Source: Branchiostoma floridae
Taxonomy: Eukaryota; Chordata; Leptocardii; Amphioxiformes; Branchiostomatidae
Length of the DNA stretch: 64,000 nucleotides
Direction of reading: 5' to 3'
Assembly (NCBI RefSeq): GCF_000003815.2
Contig: NC_049983.1
Span: 12,307,454 to 12,371,453 of the forward strand
The notes below the pieces were generated by a model. That model searched no databases. It was given only the letters and a program-made list of their open reading frames with translations, and was not told where the DNA came from. Of this stretch, positions 24,951 to 37,300 are shown in pieces. The translations under genes were made by a program, and so were the position numbers. Position 1 is the stretch's first letter; each line of letters begins with the position of its first letter.

Positions 24951-27092
24951 ATGCAGCACAGCAGCAGCAAGAGGAAAGCGAGGAAAACTGTGGCCCAGAA
25001 ACAGACTCACTCAGGAGGGACGAGGAAGAAGCAGCGCAAGGCACCCAAGAAGGGTACCCCGAAGATGCGTACCAGGGCAAAATCCACCAATAAGAGGTTG
25101 TTCAAGTGCCAGGAGTGTGACAATTCTGTCTCAAAAAAGTGCTTGCTGAAATCGCATGTGATGGCCAAACACACAGGTGAGAGGCCCTTCAAATGCCAAC
25201 AGTGCGACTATTCTGCAACACAGTCGCATTACCTAAAGGATCATGTAATGGCTATACACAAAGGTGAGAGGCCACACAAGTGTCAACATTGTGACTATTC
25301 TGCAACACAGAAGTGTGCCCTGAATAGGCATGTAAGGGCTAGACACACCACCGAGAGGTCGTTCAAGTGCCAGCATTGCGACTATTCTGCAAAAACAATG
25401 CGTGTCCTTAAAGTACATGTAATGGCAAGGCACACTGGTGAAAAACCACACAAGTGCCAACAATGTGACTATTCTACAACACAGAAGACTGCCCTGAGGA
25501 TGCATGTGAAGGCTAGGCACACAGGCGACCGTAAGAGACCGTTCAAGTGCCAGCAGTGCAACTATTCTGCTACAGGGCTGCATGGCCTGAAAATGCATGT
25601 AATTGCTAGACACACAGGTGAGAAACCATACAAGTGCCAACATTGTGACTATTCTGCAGCACAGAGAGGAGCCCTGAAAGTGCATGTGATGGCTAAACAT
25701 ACCGGTGAGAGACCGTTCAAGTGTCAGCATTGTGAATATTCCGCAACAAGTAAGGGCATCCTGAAGCAACATGTTAAGGCTAAACATAGCGATGAGAGGC
25801 TGTACAAATGCGAACAGTGTGACTATTCTGCAATAAAAATGTGTGACCTCAAGGCACATGTAATGGCTATGCACACAGGTGAGGCGCCACACCAGTGCCC
25901 GCAGTGTGACTATTCTGCACCACGAAGGAATACCCTGAGGATGCATATAAAGGCTAAACACACTGGTGAGAGACCACACAAGTGCCCTCGATGTGACTAT
26001 GCTGCTTTAAAGGCGGATACCCTGAAAGATCACATTATGGCCAAACACACCGGTGAGAAACCACACCATTGTAACTATTGTGACTATTCAGCAACCCAAA
26101 AAAGCAGCCTCAACAGCCACATTAGGTCAGTACACTCTGGGGAGAGACCATTTCAGTGTGATCTCTGTGATTATTCTGCATCACAGAGGGGTCATCTGAA
26201 GGACCACATCATGGCGAAGCACAGCAACCACAGGCCTCACAAATGCACGCAGTGCGACTATTCTGCAATGACCAAACAAAGATTGAATCGTCACATGGCT
26301 TTGCATACAAATAAGAAACCATTTAAGTGTGAGATATGCAGCTACTCTTCCATCCAAAAACAGGATCTGGAACGACACTTGGCAATCAAACACAGAGGAG
26401 AGACCCCTTACAAGTGTGACATCTGTGATCGCTCTTTAGCCAGTAAAGCAGGTTTAAAACGGCACATGGCGGCTACACATGCTGTTGAGAAGCCACACAA
26501 ATGTATTGTTTGCAGTTACTCTGCAGCAGAGGAATGCATGTTAAAAAGACACATGTCTACACACACTAAGGAGAAGCCTTACAAATGCGACGTTTGTGAT
26601 TATTCAGCAACATTGAAGTCGATTCTAAAACAACACATGATCATACACTCCGGTGAGAAGCCATTCCAATGTGATGTTTGCAAATTCTCCACAGCATCAA
26701 AGTCAAGTTTAAAGACGCATTTGACCATACACACTGGCGAGAAAAAGTACAAGTGTGACATTTGTGGATATGCTACAGCAAATCTGTCTTACTTCAAACA
26801 ACACGTGGCCATGCACACTGGTGAGAAGCTGTACAAATGTGAACTTTGCGACTATTCTACAGCAATAAGGACAGGTTTAACCCAACACATGGCCACACAC
26901 ACGGGTGACAAGCCATACAAATGTGACATCTGCGGTTATTCTGCTGCACGAATGTCTGCTTTGAAAAAACACATGACCAGACACACAGATGAGCAGCCTT
27001 ACAAATGTGACGTCTGTAGTTACTCTTCAGTACGACTCAGCAGTCTGAGACGTCACATGACCATACATACAGGCACAGACCTTAAAAAGTGA
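24951..27092 (+). CDS. C2H2 zinc-finger protein with 23 fingers
   Basis: A single uninterrupted exon encodes 713 residues. A basic N-terminus of about 50 residues (KRKARK, RKKQRKAPKK) looks like a nuclear localisation region. It is followed by 23 tandem Cys2-His2 fingers joined by TGE(R/K)P(F/H/Y)KC-type linkers. Fingers 1-13, 15 and 16 have H-x4-H spacing; finger 14 and the last seven have H-x3-H, so two blocks of different origin were probably joined. Most fingers share CDYSA after the first cysteine pair, a form abundant in lancelet zinc-finger families. It is a likely DNA-binding nuclear protein; targets cannot be inferred. An in-frame TGA at 24945 fixes 24951 as the first possible start unless an upstream exon splices in. 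An ATGATG at 24944 opens a different frame of 49 codons that overlaps the start and could act as an upstream ORF. No KRAB, SCAN or BTB domain is visible. Confidence 0.85.
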   Translation: MQHSSSKRKARKTVAQKQTHSGGTRKKQRKAPKKGTPKMRTRAKSTNKRLFKCQECDNSVSKKCLLKSHVMAKHTGERPFKCQQCDYSATQSHYLKDHVMAIHKGERPHKCQHCDYSATQKCALNRHVRARHTTERSFKCQHCDYSAKTMRVLKVHVMARHTGEKPHKCQQCDYSTTQKTALRMHVKARHTGDRKRPFKCQQCNYSATGLHGLKMHVIARHTGEKPYKCQHCDYSAAQRGALKVHVMAKHTGERPFKCQHCEYSATSKGILKQHVKAKHSDERLYKCEQCDYSAIKMCDLKAHVMAMHTGEAPHQCPQCDYSAPRRNTLRMHIKAKHTGERPHKCPRCDYAALKADTLKDHIMAKHTGEKPHHCNYCDYSATQKSSLNSHIRSVHSGERPFQCDLCDYSASQRGHLKDHIMAKHSNHRPHKCTQCDYSAMTKQRLNRHMALHTNKKPFKCEICSYSSIQKQDLERHLAIKHRGETPYKCDICDRSLASKAGLKRHMAATHAVEKPHKCIVCSYSAAEECMLKRHMSTHTKEKPYKCDVCDYSATLKSILKQHMIIHSGEKPFQCDVCKFSTASKSSLKTHLTIHTGEKKYKCDICGYATANLSYFKQHVAMHTGEKLYKCELCDYSTAIRTGLTQHMATHTGDKPYKCDICGYSAARMSALKKHMTRHTDEQPYKCDVCSYSSVRLSSLRRHMTIHTGTDLKK

Positions 27093-27505
27093 CTCGGAAG
27101 TAGCCTGAAAATTGAAATGTCACACTAAGGATACTACAATTTTGGGGCTTTTACAATTGTTTTGAAAGTGCCCATCACTGCAAAAGACACTGATAAAGTG
27201 TAGCAATGCATAGAAATGTATTTTCTCTATGTCATCAATGTATTGGCATATTTAGTTTCAGAGTGGTGAAGTGCTAGTTATACTTTGGGGTAGGCAGGTA
27301 AGAACTTCTTTCCTGTGCTACATTTGAGTATGATAATGGGAAGTTGCAAGATATGTTACCCCAAAATTACTTGTACTGCAAAGTTTAGTCCTAAAACATT
27401 ACCATCCTCTCTAGTCTGCCTGAAGTGCTTTTAAGCTAGTATCATTAGATCCTTAGAGATGTATTAAGAAGTAGTATGTAATCCAGTCTCAGGCATTAGG
27501 TGTAC

Positions 27506-27642
27506 CCTGGGAGTCAGACTCTAGCCAGGCCATACAGAGAATCAGTTTTTCCCACTGACATTTATATATAAATAGCACTCCCTCCATTGAGGTGTTGGAC
27601 ACAGAGGTAGATTGACAGCCTGGCTAGAGTATGGCTCCCAGG
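27506..27642. mobile_element. MITE with CCTGGGAG ends
   Basis: The left end CCTGGGAGTCAGACTCTAGC is matched on the other strand of the right end by CCTGGGAGCCATACTCTAGC, followed by CAGGC on both sides. It is 137 bp long with an A/T-rich centre and lies in the likely 3' UTR of the zinc-finger gene. Confidence 0.7.
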
Positions 27643-28396
27643 ATAGCAATGAAGATGGTTAAGTTTATTTTTGGATGCACTAAGATCATGGTCTTTTTTA
27701 ATCATTTAAGGATAAGAATAATCTGTATCAATAGTTAACTGTATTGTTATTGTTGTACACCAAGTGCCAGTGGCATAGGTCACACTGATATTTTGATAAC
27801 ATGACAAATTCATTGGTACATATATGTACTGTAGATATGCTTGGAAGTTTGTATTTTCTTAATTTGTAGTGATTGAGTGTATTTATTTTGTCCATGTAGT
27901 GATGAGTTATTAGTTCTTAGAGCCTTAATGTCTTACGTTTTCCATTGTTATGTTATGATATATAATGTAAACGAACAATGACTCAATAGGAGTAAATATA
28001 CAGTAGACACTGTATTTCATCAGAATCAATGAAATGCTTTATTGTGAGACTGTGCAGTAGTCACTACATTTCTTATGGCCTCTTTTTCTGCCCCACTGTT
28101 AACAATCTGTCAATCTTTGTAGGGAAGGGAAGTCTTTGCACTGTCCTGTCATTTGTTAGAAATTGCTGAAACAAACGGACATAGAACATGTATTCCATAG
28201 AGTATGTGAGGTGAATATTGTTGACCTATGGTTGCATAAATATCTGTAATATTACACATCTGTAATACATTGTATGTATTCCATTTCCAAACTACAGCAA
28301 AATCAGGGACACCTAACAAGCTGAGAGTAGATATTCACACTACAGCAGCATACTACAGCACTAAGCAGTACCATATCATGACATAGGAGCCTTCTA

Positions 28397-28402
28397 AATA
28401 AA
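28397..28402 (+). terminator. Poly(A) signal, zinc-finger gene
   Basis: AATAAA about 1.3 kb past the stop codon, about 420 bp short of the convergent Rubicon poly(A) signal on the other strand. Confidence 0.4.
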
Positions 28403-28410
28403 GAACATTA

Positions 28411-29744
28411 TCTTAAATTGATGAATATAGTCAGTGTCATCTGTACATGTATGCTGTAAGTACCTCTGACCTCACGACTATCCTTAAGACAATGGGAAGA
28501 TCACAAAGCAATGCTACATGGTCAAGTAGGGACTTTAAATATCAAAATAATTACTATCACAATATATATCTTTCATATCAATCGTCATGCAAATCCCATA
28601 CTACTATTACTAGCACCAAGGAGCATACAACCTCCTTGCAGAGACCAAGCAGCGTAATAAGCAGGGATTGTATCCAGCTAAAAGGCACCTCAGCTTTAAG
28701 CATTTTTTTTTACAAATTATACACTTTTGATATCACAGTATTTTGGCACAGTGGTTGGAACTTATCATACTTTTGCTTAGATATAGTTTCTTTTAAATCT
28801 CCATTCTTGGAGGTAAAGTGTCTCTTTATTGGTTTCAGACACATTTAACTGTTGTTTCACCTAACTGCAGTTTGATATTACAGGGTTATCTCTTGGTTTC
28901 ATCACTCATAATTGCAGCATCAATTTTTTATCCATTTGGTCCAAATAAGCAACTAGAATCTTTGCCATGTTTCTTTGTGCATATATCATACCATATAAGT
29001 ACACAAGTTAAAGACTTTGATCTTATTCTTCAGCCCCTACATAAAAGTAGCTCTGTCCCTTTCAAGAAAATTATGCGCCTACTTACAGCCATTTCACCGA
29101 AGACCATATTATTTTCTTAATTTACAGCCTTAAAACATCAAGTTGCCACTCATACTTACTCTAACATAGGCTCTTACTAATACTTCATGGTAGATTTGGA
29201 GAAAAATTAATGGAGAAATGCGCTCACTATAAAAAGCGCTGAAATACATAGTCACAAACTTTCCTATATCAATACTTCATCTCATTCATATGTCGTCATG
29301 ATGATAAATATTAACACAAAATTTGAATCTTATACCATACATACTAAATGTGTCTTATATGCAAGGGAGCTCAGTTTGGCTTTCTGAACACAACCACATA
29401 AAGCTCGAGGTTAGCTTGCACTATTCCACAAAGCAGTTAATAACTAAGTGAGGTATGGCAATCTTCTGGCTACCCTGTCTGGATGAAAAATTCTCTCTTG
29501 CATTTCATTGCATGTTTCCACAACACAGCTTTAAAGTCTATATTTGACTGACAAAGATCAACGAGGTTCTATGGAACCTCCTTGCAAAGACACAGGCAAA
29601 GAAATCTTGATCAAAGAAATCTTGATCAAAGTCTACAGCACATACAGACTGTGAAGGACTTGTCACCAGTAGTGTCACTGACATGTAAGCTACAAAGCCT
29701 TCACAGCATTCAAAAGTCTGCATCTAGATTATTTTGCAGAATTC
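28411..29744 (-). other. Probable 3' UTR of Rubicon and convergent gap
   Basis: No gene is visible. AATAAA on the - strand (TTTATT at 28825-28830) is a candidate end of the Rubicon mRNA, which would give a 3' UTR of about 0.9 kb. A 17-base direct duplication (AAAGAAATCTTGATC twice) lies at 29596-29631. Confidence 0.45.
28825..28830 (-). terminator. Poly(A) signal, Rubicon
   Basis: TTTATT on the + strand, that is AATAAA on the - strand, about 0.9 kb past the Rubicon stop codon. Confidence 0.35.
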
Positions 29745-32700
29745 TCATTCTTGTCCTTCATCAGAGCTATCGGACACACTGGGCTTGGCCTGGGCAAGCT
29801 GCTCTCTCCTGGCCCTTATCCTGGCACACTTGGGGCAGTTCCCATTGTGGAAACACCCCCTGTGGTAACAGGACCCGCACAAGGCACACTGGGTACACTT
29901 CTGCACCTCAAAGGGGAAGATGATGTCTGTGTCGTTCCCACACACCTCGCAGTAAAACCCTTTAGCCTGGCACAACTCACACTGTTTCACATGGGTTACT
30001 GCATCCTCGACAAAGTCCTTCAGTGGACCAATCAACTCCCCATTCTTCACTTGAAGCAGATCGCTGATGGAGAAAACGTGGGGGTCATGGGTCAGGTGAT
30101 CTGGGAGTTTTTTAAACTCGGAGTACAGGTTCTGTCCTAGACGACAGGTGCGGAGGAAATTGCGGAGATGATACAGCTGTTGCCGAACGTCCCTCACAGC
30201 GTCCAAGGCACGCACCTTTCTGTACAGTGCAGGGTTTATGTCTGATATGTTAAAGAGAGGCTCAGTGTGCATCTTGTTGATTAAATCGAGGGAGAAGTTG
30301 GAGACGTAATACTTCCTGAAGTCCCACTTGTGGATGATCTTACCAGGAATCATAGAGGAGGCATTGGTGTGGCAGCACTGGCAGAAGTACTTACCTAGGT
30401 ACTCACAGTACCGAAACCTCTTCATGAACCCAGGCTCAACTTTGGTGCCACAGCCGGCACACATATAACTCTGCTTTGCAAGGATTATCTTCCTCTTGGG
30501 GGGAGGGTGGATGTTGAAGACGACTTGTGCCCGGGGCGGGGCCCACTGGAGGTTCCCACGGAGACGGGTCCTTTTGGTCAGGGTGCTGACCAGGTCGGAA
30601 TTCTCCCCCTCGTCAGGTGACACGGGCAGACTGGTGGGCATGGGCAGCAGGGCCTGGGGGACGTCCTGCTCGGACACCAGCCACTCCAGGTCCGAGGCCT
30701 TGGGAAGCTGGTTGTGGGAAAACTTCTTTAGGAGGGAGATGGCTACAGCCTCGGCAGACGTGCAGTCACTGGTGGCACCATAAAAGGAGGAGTCTGTCAT
30801 GGAGCCGCTTCTGTCGCTGGTCGGGTTCAGGGAGGCACTGCGACTCTCTGACTCGGAGAAGGAGGAGTGGACGGTCTGGGAGATGGAGGAGTCATTGATG
30901 TTGGTCTGACGGTGACTGTCATCCTCCTCGCTGGATGGGCACGAGTCCGACACTACTGTAGAGCCTGAGATTTCAAACACATGAGTGATCTTTCACATTT
31001 AGTCATGTTTTATAACAGTTTCACCAAGTTATCAAATTCTACAGACTGTTCCATTGCTAATAATCTGAAGGGTACATATTTTCAACTTCATTAAAAACAA
31101 GTCGTTATTACATCATCGATAAAAAAGGGTAATTATGTCCATCACTATTAAGTGTTCTCAAAACATTTCGAAATCATGACATAACATAAGAAGGGAGACA
31201 AACAGCCACCAGCATTGAAGTGCTATGATGCATCTAATGGTTGAACAAAAGTCTTTGAAAAGCAAAGATATAACATCTATTGAATTGTCAGTAAGTACCA
31301 TACCTCTGTGAATTGTTATGTGAATCAGACCTGTTTAATACATGAAGGAGAGACAGTTACAGCACAAGAATTGGACTAGCATTACTAGTACTAACTTATC
31401 ATTTTGAATGATGCATGTCTACTGCATGGAAAGTGATGAAGCAACAGATGCCATGCAGATGAAGGAAGCCTACCTGGAGGTGAGCTGAAGGGTTCGGTGT
31501 CCCCGCTGGTGGTGATGGAGGTACCGTCACTGTTAAAGGCAGGGAACTGGGCACGCTTGTGCAGCCGCTCCCGCCGACGCACGCGAATCTGATGCTTCAG
31601 GTTCTGGATCTCTTCATCTGAAGCATCCTCTTCTTCATCTTCTGACAGCCTTCTTGGAACCTACAGAGAGCACAAAAACATTGGCTAATTTGACTTTTTG
31701 TTACAGGTAATACTTTGTAGGAACTTCTTGTTACAACACAAGGAAAAATTGGTAGACTTAAGAAACCCTTGGCTGGAAGAAAGTGATACACACACTCTGC
31801 TCTGCTCTGATTTTGACAGACCCTACATGCTGCGACTGGCTTCAGGATAGCAAGTAAGTAGCCTGGTATCCAGCTATATCATAGTTTCCGAGTCTCTTCT
31901 GAGAGGACAGAAGAGACTTGAGAGCTACAATACGGTCAGATACCAGGCAAGTAGGTAATACTAATAAGAAAGTAAATACTACTAGTTACTAGTAGTTACT
32001 AATAAAGAAAATGATAACTCTTCATACATGCAAAAGATAGTATTTGCAGTCATTGTTCTGTGTTAAACATTTCAAATCAAAGAAACACCATAGCTACCTG
32101 GGTACATCTGATCTGTTCGATGGCCGCAATCAATGCTTCAGAGATGCTAAAGTGTGCGTTCTCCTTGTCCAGGTCTGGGCATGTGCGGAAGTCCTGGGCT
32201 GACAGGTACGTCATCAGGAACTCCCCCTCCATTGGTCTTGAGATGTAGGTACTGTCTGTGACTCCTGCCACGCCCGAGTCAGTTTCGTCCTTGTCGTCTT
32301 CATGCTTCTTGTTTTCCATGGCCTTCTCCATGGCCTCCACTCGTGCAGGTAAGGAGCTGGACAGCAGACTGGCTGTCTCTTCCTCAACAGCATCTTCTGT
32401 CTTCTGTTTCGGCACCTTCTTCAATGCCTGAAGGTTTGCATCTGACTTGGACCTGCCATGTGTCTTCTTTGGAGTACTTGGGGGATTCCCTACTGGCGAA
32501 ATATCCATGGGTTCTGTATGATGTGGCTTTATAGTTATACCAATGTCTTCTTCATCATTTCCATTCTCTTCAACTCTTGACAGTTCCTTTCTCACAGCAG
32601 GAACAGTCTTGTCCGGTGTCTGCTGAACCAAACCACATCTCTGGCACACATTGTAAGTACTGTCACCAAAGCTGTTCACATTTGCATTCAACAGATCGTC

Positions 32701-33687
32701 TCTCCCTATTTCAGTATTGCACTGACACACCATTCTTCCCAGTAACAAAGCACTGTCACTGCTCACTTTTCTTACTGACAACGGGCTGTCCACCACTGGG
32801 CTGAATGCCAAATCAGCTATGTCATCATTCCTGTTATATGCAATCCCCAGTTGACTGCTGCAGGAGTTTGGTGACATTTTGTTAATGTTTATGACGTCGG
32901 TACTATCAGTCTTCTTTCCCTCAAGAATAGACATAAGAACGTTCCGCGCTGCTGACTTGCCATCTGAACTGAGTCCGATGTTACTGCTGATAGGAGTTGC
33001 ATGTTCTGCTGTAGTTGTTACATGAACAAATTCCTTTTCCCTCGGAGGGGAAAATAAGGGTAGGTTGACGTTGTGGTTGGACTCACGTCCAATGCTGGCA
33101 GGGAGGGAGGCACTACGGACATAGATGTTTCTGTGATCCGTTGTTGCGACTGTGAGTAATGTGGGATCGATCTGTGCTAGGATGGCTGGGTTATTCTGCT
33201 CTACAGCTTGCAGACACAGCAACATGGCAGCTACACATCTTTGGTTACATAGGAAACTTGTGTCTTCATAACACTTTCGCAAATGGTCCTTGTTGTCGGT
33301 CAAGACTTTCAGTTGGGTTGCCAAGTTGTGGTTTTCCAAGCTTTTCCTGAGCCAGGCCCGGCCCGGGTCGGCTTCCTCCTGTTCCTGTGCATCAGAAAAG
33401 CGGCTCGCCTTCTCCAGAGCCGGTGCAAGGGTCGGGTGCAGCCACCGCAGACCCTTTATGAATGCCCAATAATCGGTGACGTTTCCAAATAATCCACGCC
33501 TTTCCTTCAGTCCGTTGCGGAGTATATCTTCCACTGCCCGGTACATCCTAGGCAGGCCTCCGTACGTGGAGAAAACATTGCTGGTTCTGGTAGCCAGGAG
33601 GCCTTCTACGGTCGATTTCAGCGCACGCAAGAGCGCTTGATGTTCCGAATTGATGAAAAAGTCTTCGCCGTCACTGGAAGCCGCCAT
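29745..33687 (-). CDS. RUBCN: Rubicon autophagy regulator, complete
   Basis: Three exons (33687-32098, 31660-31474, 30964-29745) join in frame to give 998 residues from ATG (MAASSDGED). Residues about 18-170 are a RUN domain: the sequence around TVEGLL...[27 protein letters not shown] and [18 protein letters not shown] is very close to human Rubicon. Residues about 757-985 are the Rubicon-homology zinc domain, with [39 protein letters not shown] and a final CxxC series ending CPKCARI. Exon 2 encodes a short basic helix ([16 protein letters not shown]). In animals Rubicon binds the Beclin1-VPS34-UVRAG complex and Rab7 on late endosomes, restrains autophagosome maturation and supports LC3-associated phagocytosis. 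Vertebrates have a second paralogue, RUBCNL (Pacer); this gene could be ancestral to both, but the RUN domain favours the Rubicon type. The whole RUN half is in one exon, fewer introns than I would expect. Confidence 0.93.
31861..31948. mobile_element. 88-bp MITE in Rubicon intron 1
   Basis: The ends GCCTGGTATCCAG and (other strand) GCCTGGTATCTGA are inverted, and the centre folds as AGTCTCTTCTG against AGAAGAGACTT. AAGTA flanks both sides and may be the target duplication. Confidence 0.65.
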
Positions 33688-34381
33688 TTTTAGGATCACG
33701 GCGAGTCACACGATCTCATCTACCGGTATTCATCTCCGATGTTGATCGCTTTAAACTGGCATCAAATCATGACAGAGTACCTTGAAAAAGTGCCAGAAAA
33801 AGCAATGAGAAGACACAAAACCATGTACTACTACATATTCAGCAACCATTTCGTATCTAAGGAATATTTCCTGAAAATTATAACTCACCAAGGACACTCA
33901 GTTTGTTTTTTGTTCCACCCATTTCAAGAATTAGCCGCAACTAAATGTGACCAAATTCCCTTTCTGTCTAATAACTTTTCTCATCAAAGCTTCCAAATGT
34001 AACATAACATTTCAGCTGCAATTAGCTTAAATTGATATTCTATACATTATATTAAAGTTACTCGTGTATTTTGGGGGCATTTTAGTGAGAAGAGCTGATT
34101 TTCGATACTGTTGCACTTAATTGCTGTCAAATGAACTTTAGCCCCTCCAACAACTGCGCAGAAAGGGGTGCGCAGTGATACTGAGGTGAACTTTGTAACT
34201 TTGTTTGCCTGATTTGTTTGTTTCGAGCAAGCAGTTCTGAGCCAATAAAAACGCTTTTGGCTCGAGCCTTTCGCACCTGCCTGTCGTCACGTCGCACCTG
34301 TCGGAAGGTGAACTCCAGACGCCCTTACACTTGTCAGAACACCTGAGCTGGACCAGCAGCTGCGCCTCCTCCTCTCCAGTC
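33688..34381. promoter_or_regulatory. Shared head-to-head promoter region, RUBCN and PHYH copy 1
   Basis: Only 694 bases separate the start codons of Rubicon (leftward) and the first PHYH gene (rightward), so both promoters must lie here or overlap. There is no clear TATA box. The two CpG-rich patches are next to each start codon (33560-33730 and 34255-34380). The middle is A/T-rich. Confidence 0.55.
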
Positions 34382-37300
34382 ATGGCTGACAGGTTGCTGA
34401 CAGTTCTCCGTCACCTGGAACCTGGAAAGCCTCATCAGGGCATCGTATCCTTGAGTTTTATGTTTTCACTTTTTAATAGTGTTATACCTTGAGTATTCAC
34501 TTTGTTTAGAAGAACAAAGCTCTATATGGACATTCATTCATGGCAGTTGATAAGGAAGAAGAGCGCATCTCCTTTGACAGAATAAGATAACGTTACTAGT
34601 AGAAGAAGAAGAAGGTCCTGACTCTATTTGAGTCTATAGCCAGGAAGCAAGAGGGTGAGTAATGTAAGGTGTCTTCAACAATGGCGCAGTTTCTTATCAA
34701 CGGTTGACCAGATCTAAAGTCCAATGGCCTTGGCACTATATGGCCCTCAGTCTGAATAGTAAATCTCCTTTGACAGAATAAGATACTACTGGTAGTACTC
34801 TACTCTTAGGCGCGATCTACACACAGTTTTTCCCGATATCGGCGAGCCTACTACCTCTCGCCGACAGCTTTTTTTCAGCGTCTAGATGCAACTACTATAT
34901 CGCCATTACTATATCGGGAAAATTTCTCCCGAATGGTCCGGACCATTCGTAAGCCATCTAACGATACCTTACCGATACCTTAGCAGGGGTCCCCGACATG
35001 TTCCGCGCGCGTGTAGATGCTCCACGAATTCGCGAAGCTCATTAGCATATAACTACAGTTAACGCGGGCTCATTAGCATATAACACGGGAACAGCGCGGG
35101 AGAGCAAGATGGCGGAGGGAAAAGCTGGGCGCTCCCGTTGCACATGGAGCCATGCAGAAACCGCCTTTCTTATAAGTGTATGGTCGTCGTCGGAGATCCC
35201 AAAAGGACGCGGGATTCCTTGGTACACCCCGGTGTATAGGCTCTCCACCCTCCGCCACAATCAGGGCAGCGAGAAAGAACGCTGCGTTCACTCTAGCCGG
35301 TCGCTGTCGTCTCTCCCTGTATCTCAATCGCCTCCTGCGCCCTACCCTTGCATGGCGTCTCATGTTTAAGATCACGTGCATAAGATACAGAAAGAACATT
35401 ACCTGATTGATAACGAGTGGAAAAGCTACTGGCATTCCCGCCATTTTGAAATCCGCGGGATGTGTCACCAGAGGTCAAAAGGGGTCACGAATGTTCCGCG
35501 TCGCGGGTGTTCCGCGCTACGAACGGATATCCCGCGCTACCATTTGCAAAATGTGTTTAGATGCGCCCCGATATCGGCCCCGCCGATATCGGCGGATGCG
35601 GCTATATCGGGAAAAAATGTGTCTAGATCGGGCCTGAGTCTCCTCTACTCTGTAGCCTTTGCAGCAAGTAAACTGTATGCTGTCTACCCAACCAAAGGGC
35701 AAGGAGTCACAGTTAAATACATGGCGCAGTTTATAGACCAGTTGTATTTTGATCAGATCTAAAGTCCAGCGGCCTTTGGATCATATGACCTTTAGCCTGA
35801 AACGTAAATCTGATATTTTATATTTAGTTGCTATGTGCTGCTGCCTGTAAGTTTGAATTTTTACTTCAACTGGAATAGAATTAAGACTTTTCCCAAGGAG
35901 GTTTAAAAGAACTGTTTTAACCTCCTTTCACCTAGGCTATTTCAAGATAAGATATCTTTGACATGCACAATGTAATAAAGTACAGATTAATGGCCACGGA
36001 ACATCCTTAACCTTTTGTCCAGTCCCCAAACCCAGTGTCAGCGACAAACTACCAGTACAGTCAGCCATTCTCCATCCTGTCTGATGAACAGAGGAAGTTT
36101 TATGAAAAAAATGGATTCCTGGTCATCAAGAACCTTGTCTCTGGAGACAAAATAGACAAATACAAGTATGGACTTGCCTAAATTATGTATTCATGTCTTT
36201 GCCAATTTTGATTACTATTTACCAGTAGATTTTAAAGTTGGTCTTTGGTATCAGCATATTAGCCATACTAGTTAATGTTATTGTAATTTGGGTCCTACAC
36301 TTTAAAGATGTGTAACATTTGCTTCCTACATCCACAGGGAGCGTTTCCAGAAGGTCTGCACAGGCGAAGTGAAGATCCCAGGAGTCATCATCATGAGGGA
36401 TGTGGCCATCGCCAAGTCCGAGTTCGTGCCAGGGGAGCATGCTGTGACCAAGATACAGGACTGGATGTTGGATCCTGTTCTGTTTCAGTACTGCTGTGAT
36501 CCAGAGGTAAAGGTGTTACAATAGAAACAAAAACTAGCAGAGTTTTTCTACTCCATTTTGTCCTGAAAGCTTTAGGTTTCATAATGTATCTTGTGCCACA
36601 AAGGTTTCTGGCTGACATGCCACTGTCACATCTATTTGCAGATCCTGAAGTATGTGGAAGCCTTCACTGGACCTGACATAGCAGCGATGCACACCATGCT
36701 CATCAACAAGCCTCCAGACCCAGGTCTGTCTTTGGTTATGCAGTTATAATATTACATGTTAAGTTAGCAGAAAGAATCATTATTTCTACATGATGTATTA
36801 GGCATAACAAGTCATTTGAAACATGAAAGCTAACCTCACTATTATTATAGTATTAAGTTGATCAATGTGTCTCTGATTGTACATTAAACTACAAATTTGA
36901 AACTTTTCATTAACTGTTTACAAGCTTCTGGATTAAAACAATTGATGACTGACTGTCGGACCAGGCATGTGAAGTGTGATAGATGAAAGATGTAATGTCT
37001 CCTCCTCCAGGCTCCAAGTCATCCCGCCACCCTATGCACCAGGACCTGCACTACTTCCCCTTCCGTCCGGCAGACCGCGTCGTGTGCTCCTGGACTGCCA
37101 TGGAGAAGGTGGACCGGTCCAACGGCTGCCTGGTGGTGCTGCCTGGCTCACACACTGGGGACCTCAAGCAGCATGACTATCCTGAATGGGAGGTGAAACA
37201 TTGTTCTGTTCCAACTTTAACTGTAATTCATGCTCAAGTAGACATGCAGGCTCCTATTTGTCAATCACTCACCATAGAAAACTAATGTTATAAAAAAGCA

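Larger units (their letters stand above)
27093..28410 (+). other. Probable 3' UTR of the zinc-finger gene
   Basis: A/T-rich sequence without coding signal. It holds one MITE (27506-27642) and ends near AATAAA at 28397-28402, the best candidate poly(A) signal for the zinc-finger gene. Confidence 0.5.
34445..36022 (+). other. U12-type intron 1 of PHYH copy 1
   Basis: The donor GTATCCTT matches the minor-spliceosome consensus (RTATCCTT). ATCCTTAAC lies just upstream of the acceptor TTTTGTCCAG, with the branch adenosine about 13 bases from the AG, as U12 introns require. It interrupts the gene just after the PTS2 signal, in phase 0, and hosts a Harbinger-like element. The paralogue keeps the same intron. 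Confidence 0.75.

Noticed and set aside
25233-25979. 248-codon open frame on the - strand inside the zinc-finger gene
   Set aside because: It is the complement of the repeated finger codons; its peptide repeats with the finger period and it has no independent signal.
28447-29120. Two adjoining frames of 133 and 100 codons on the + strand
   Set aside because: A/T-rich chance frames in the convergent 3' UTR region of Rubicon; no coding bias.
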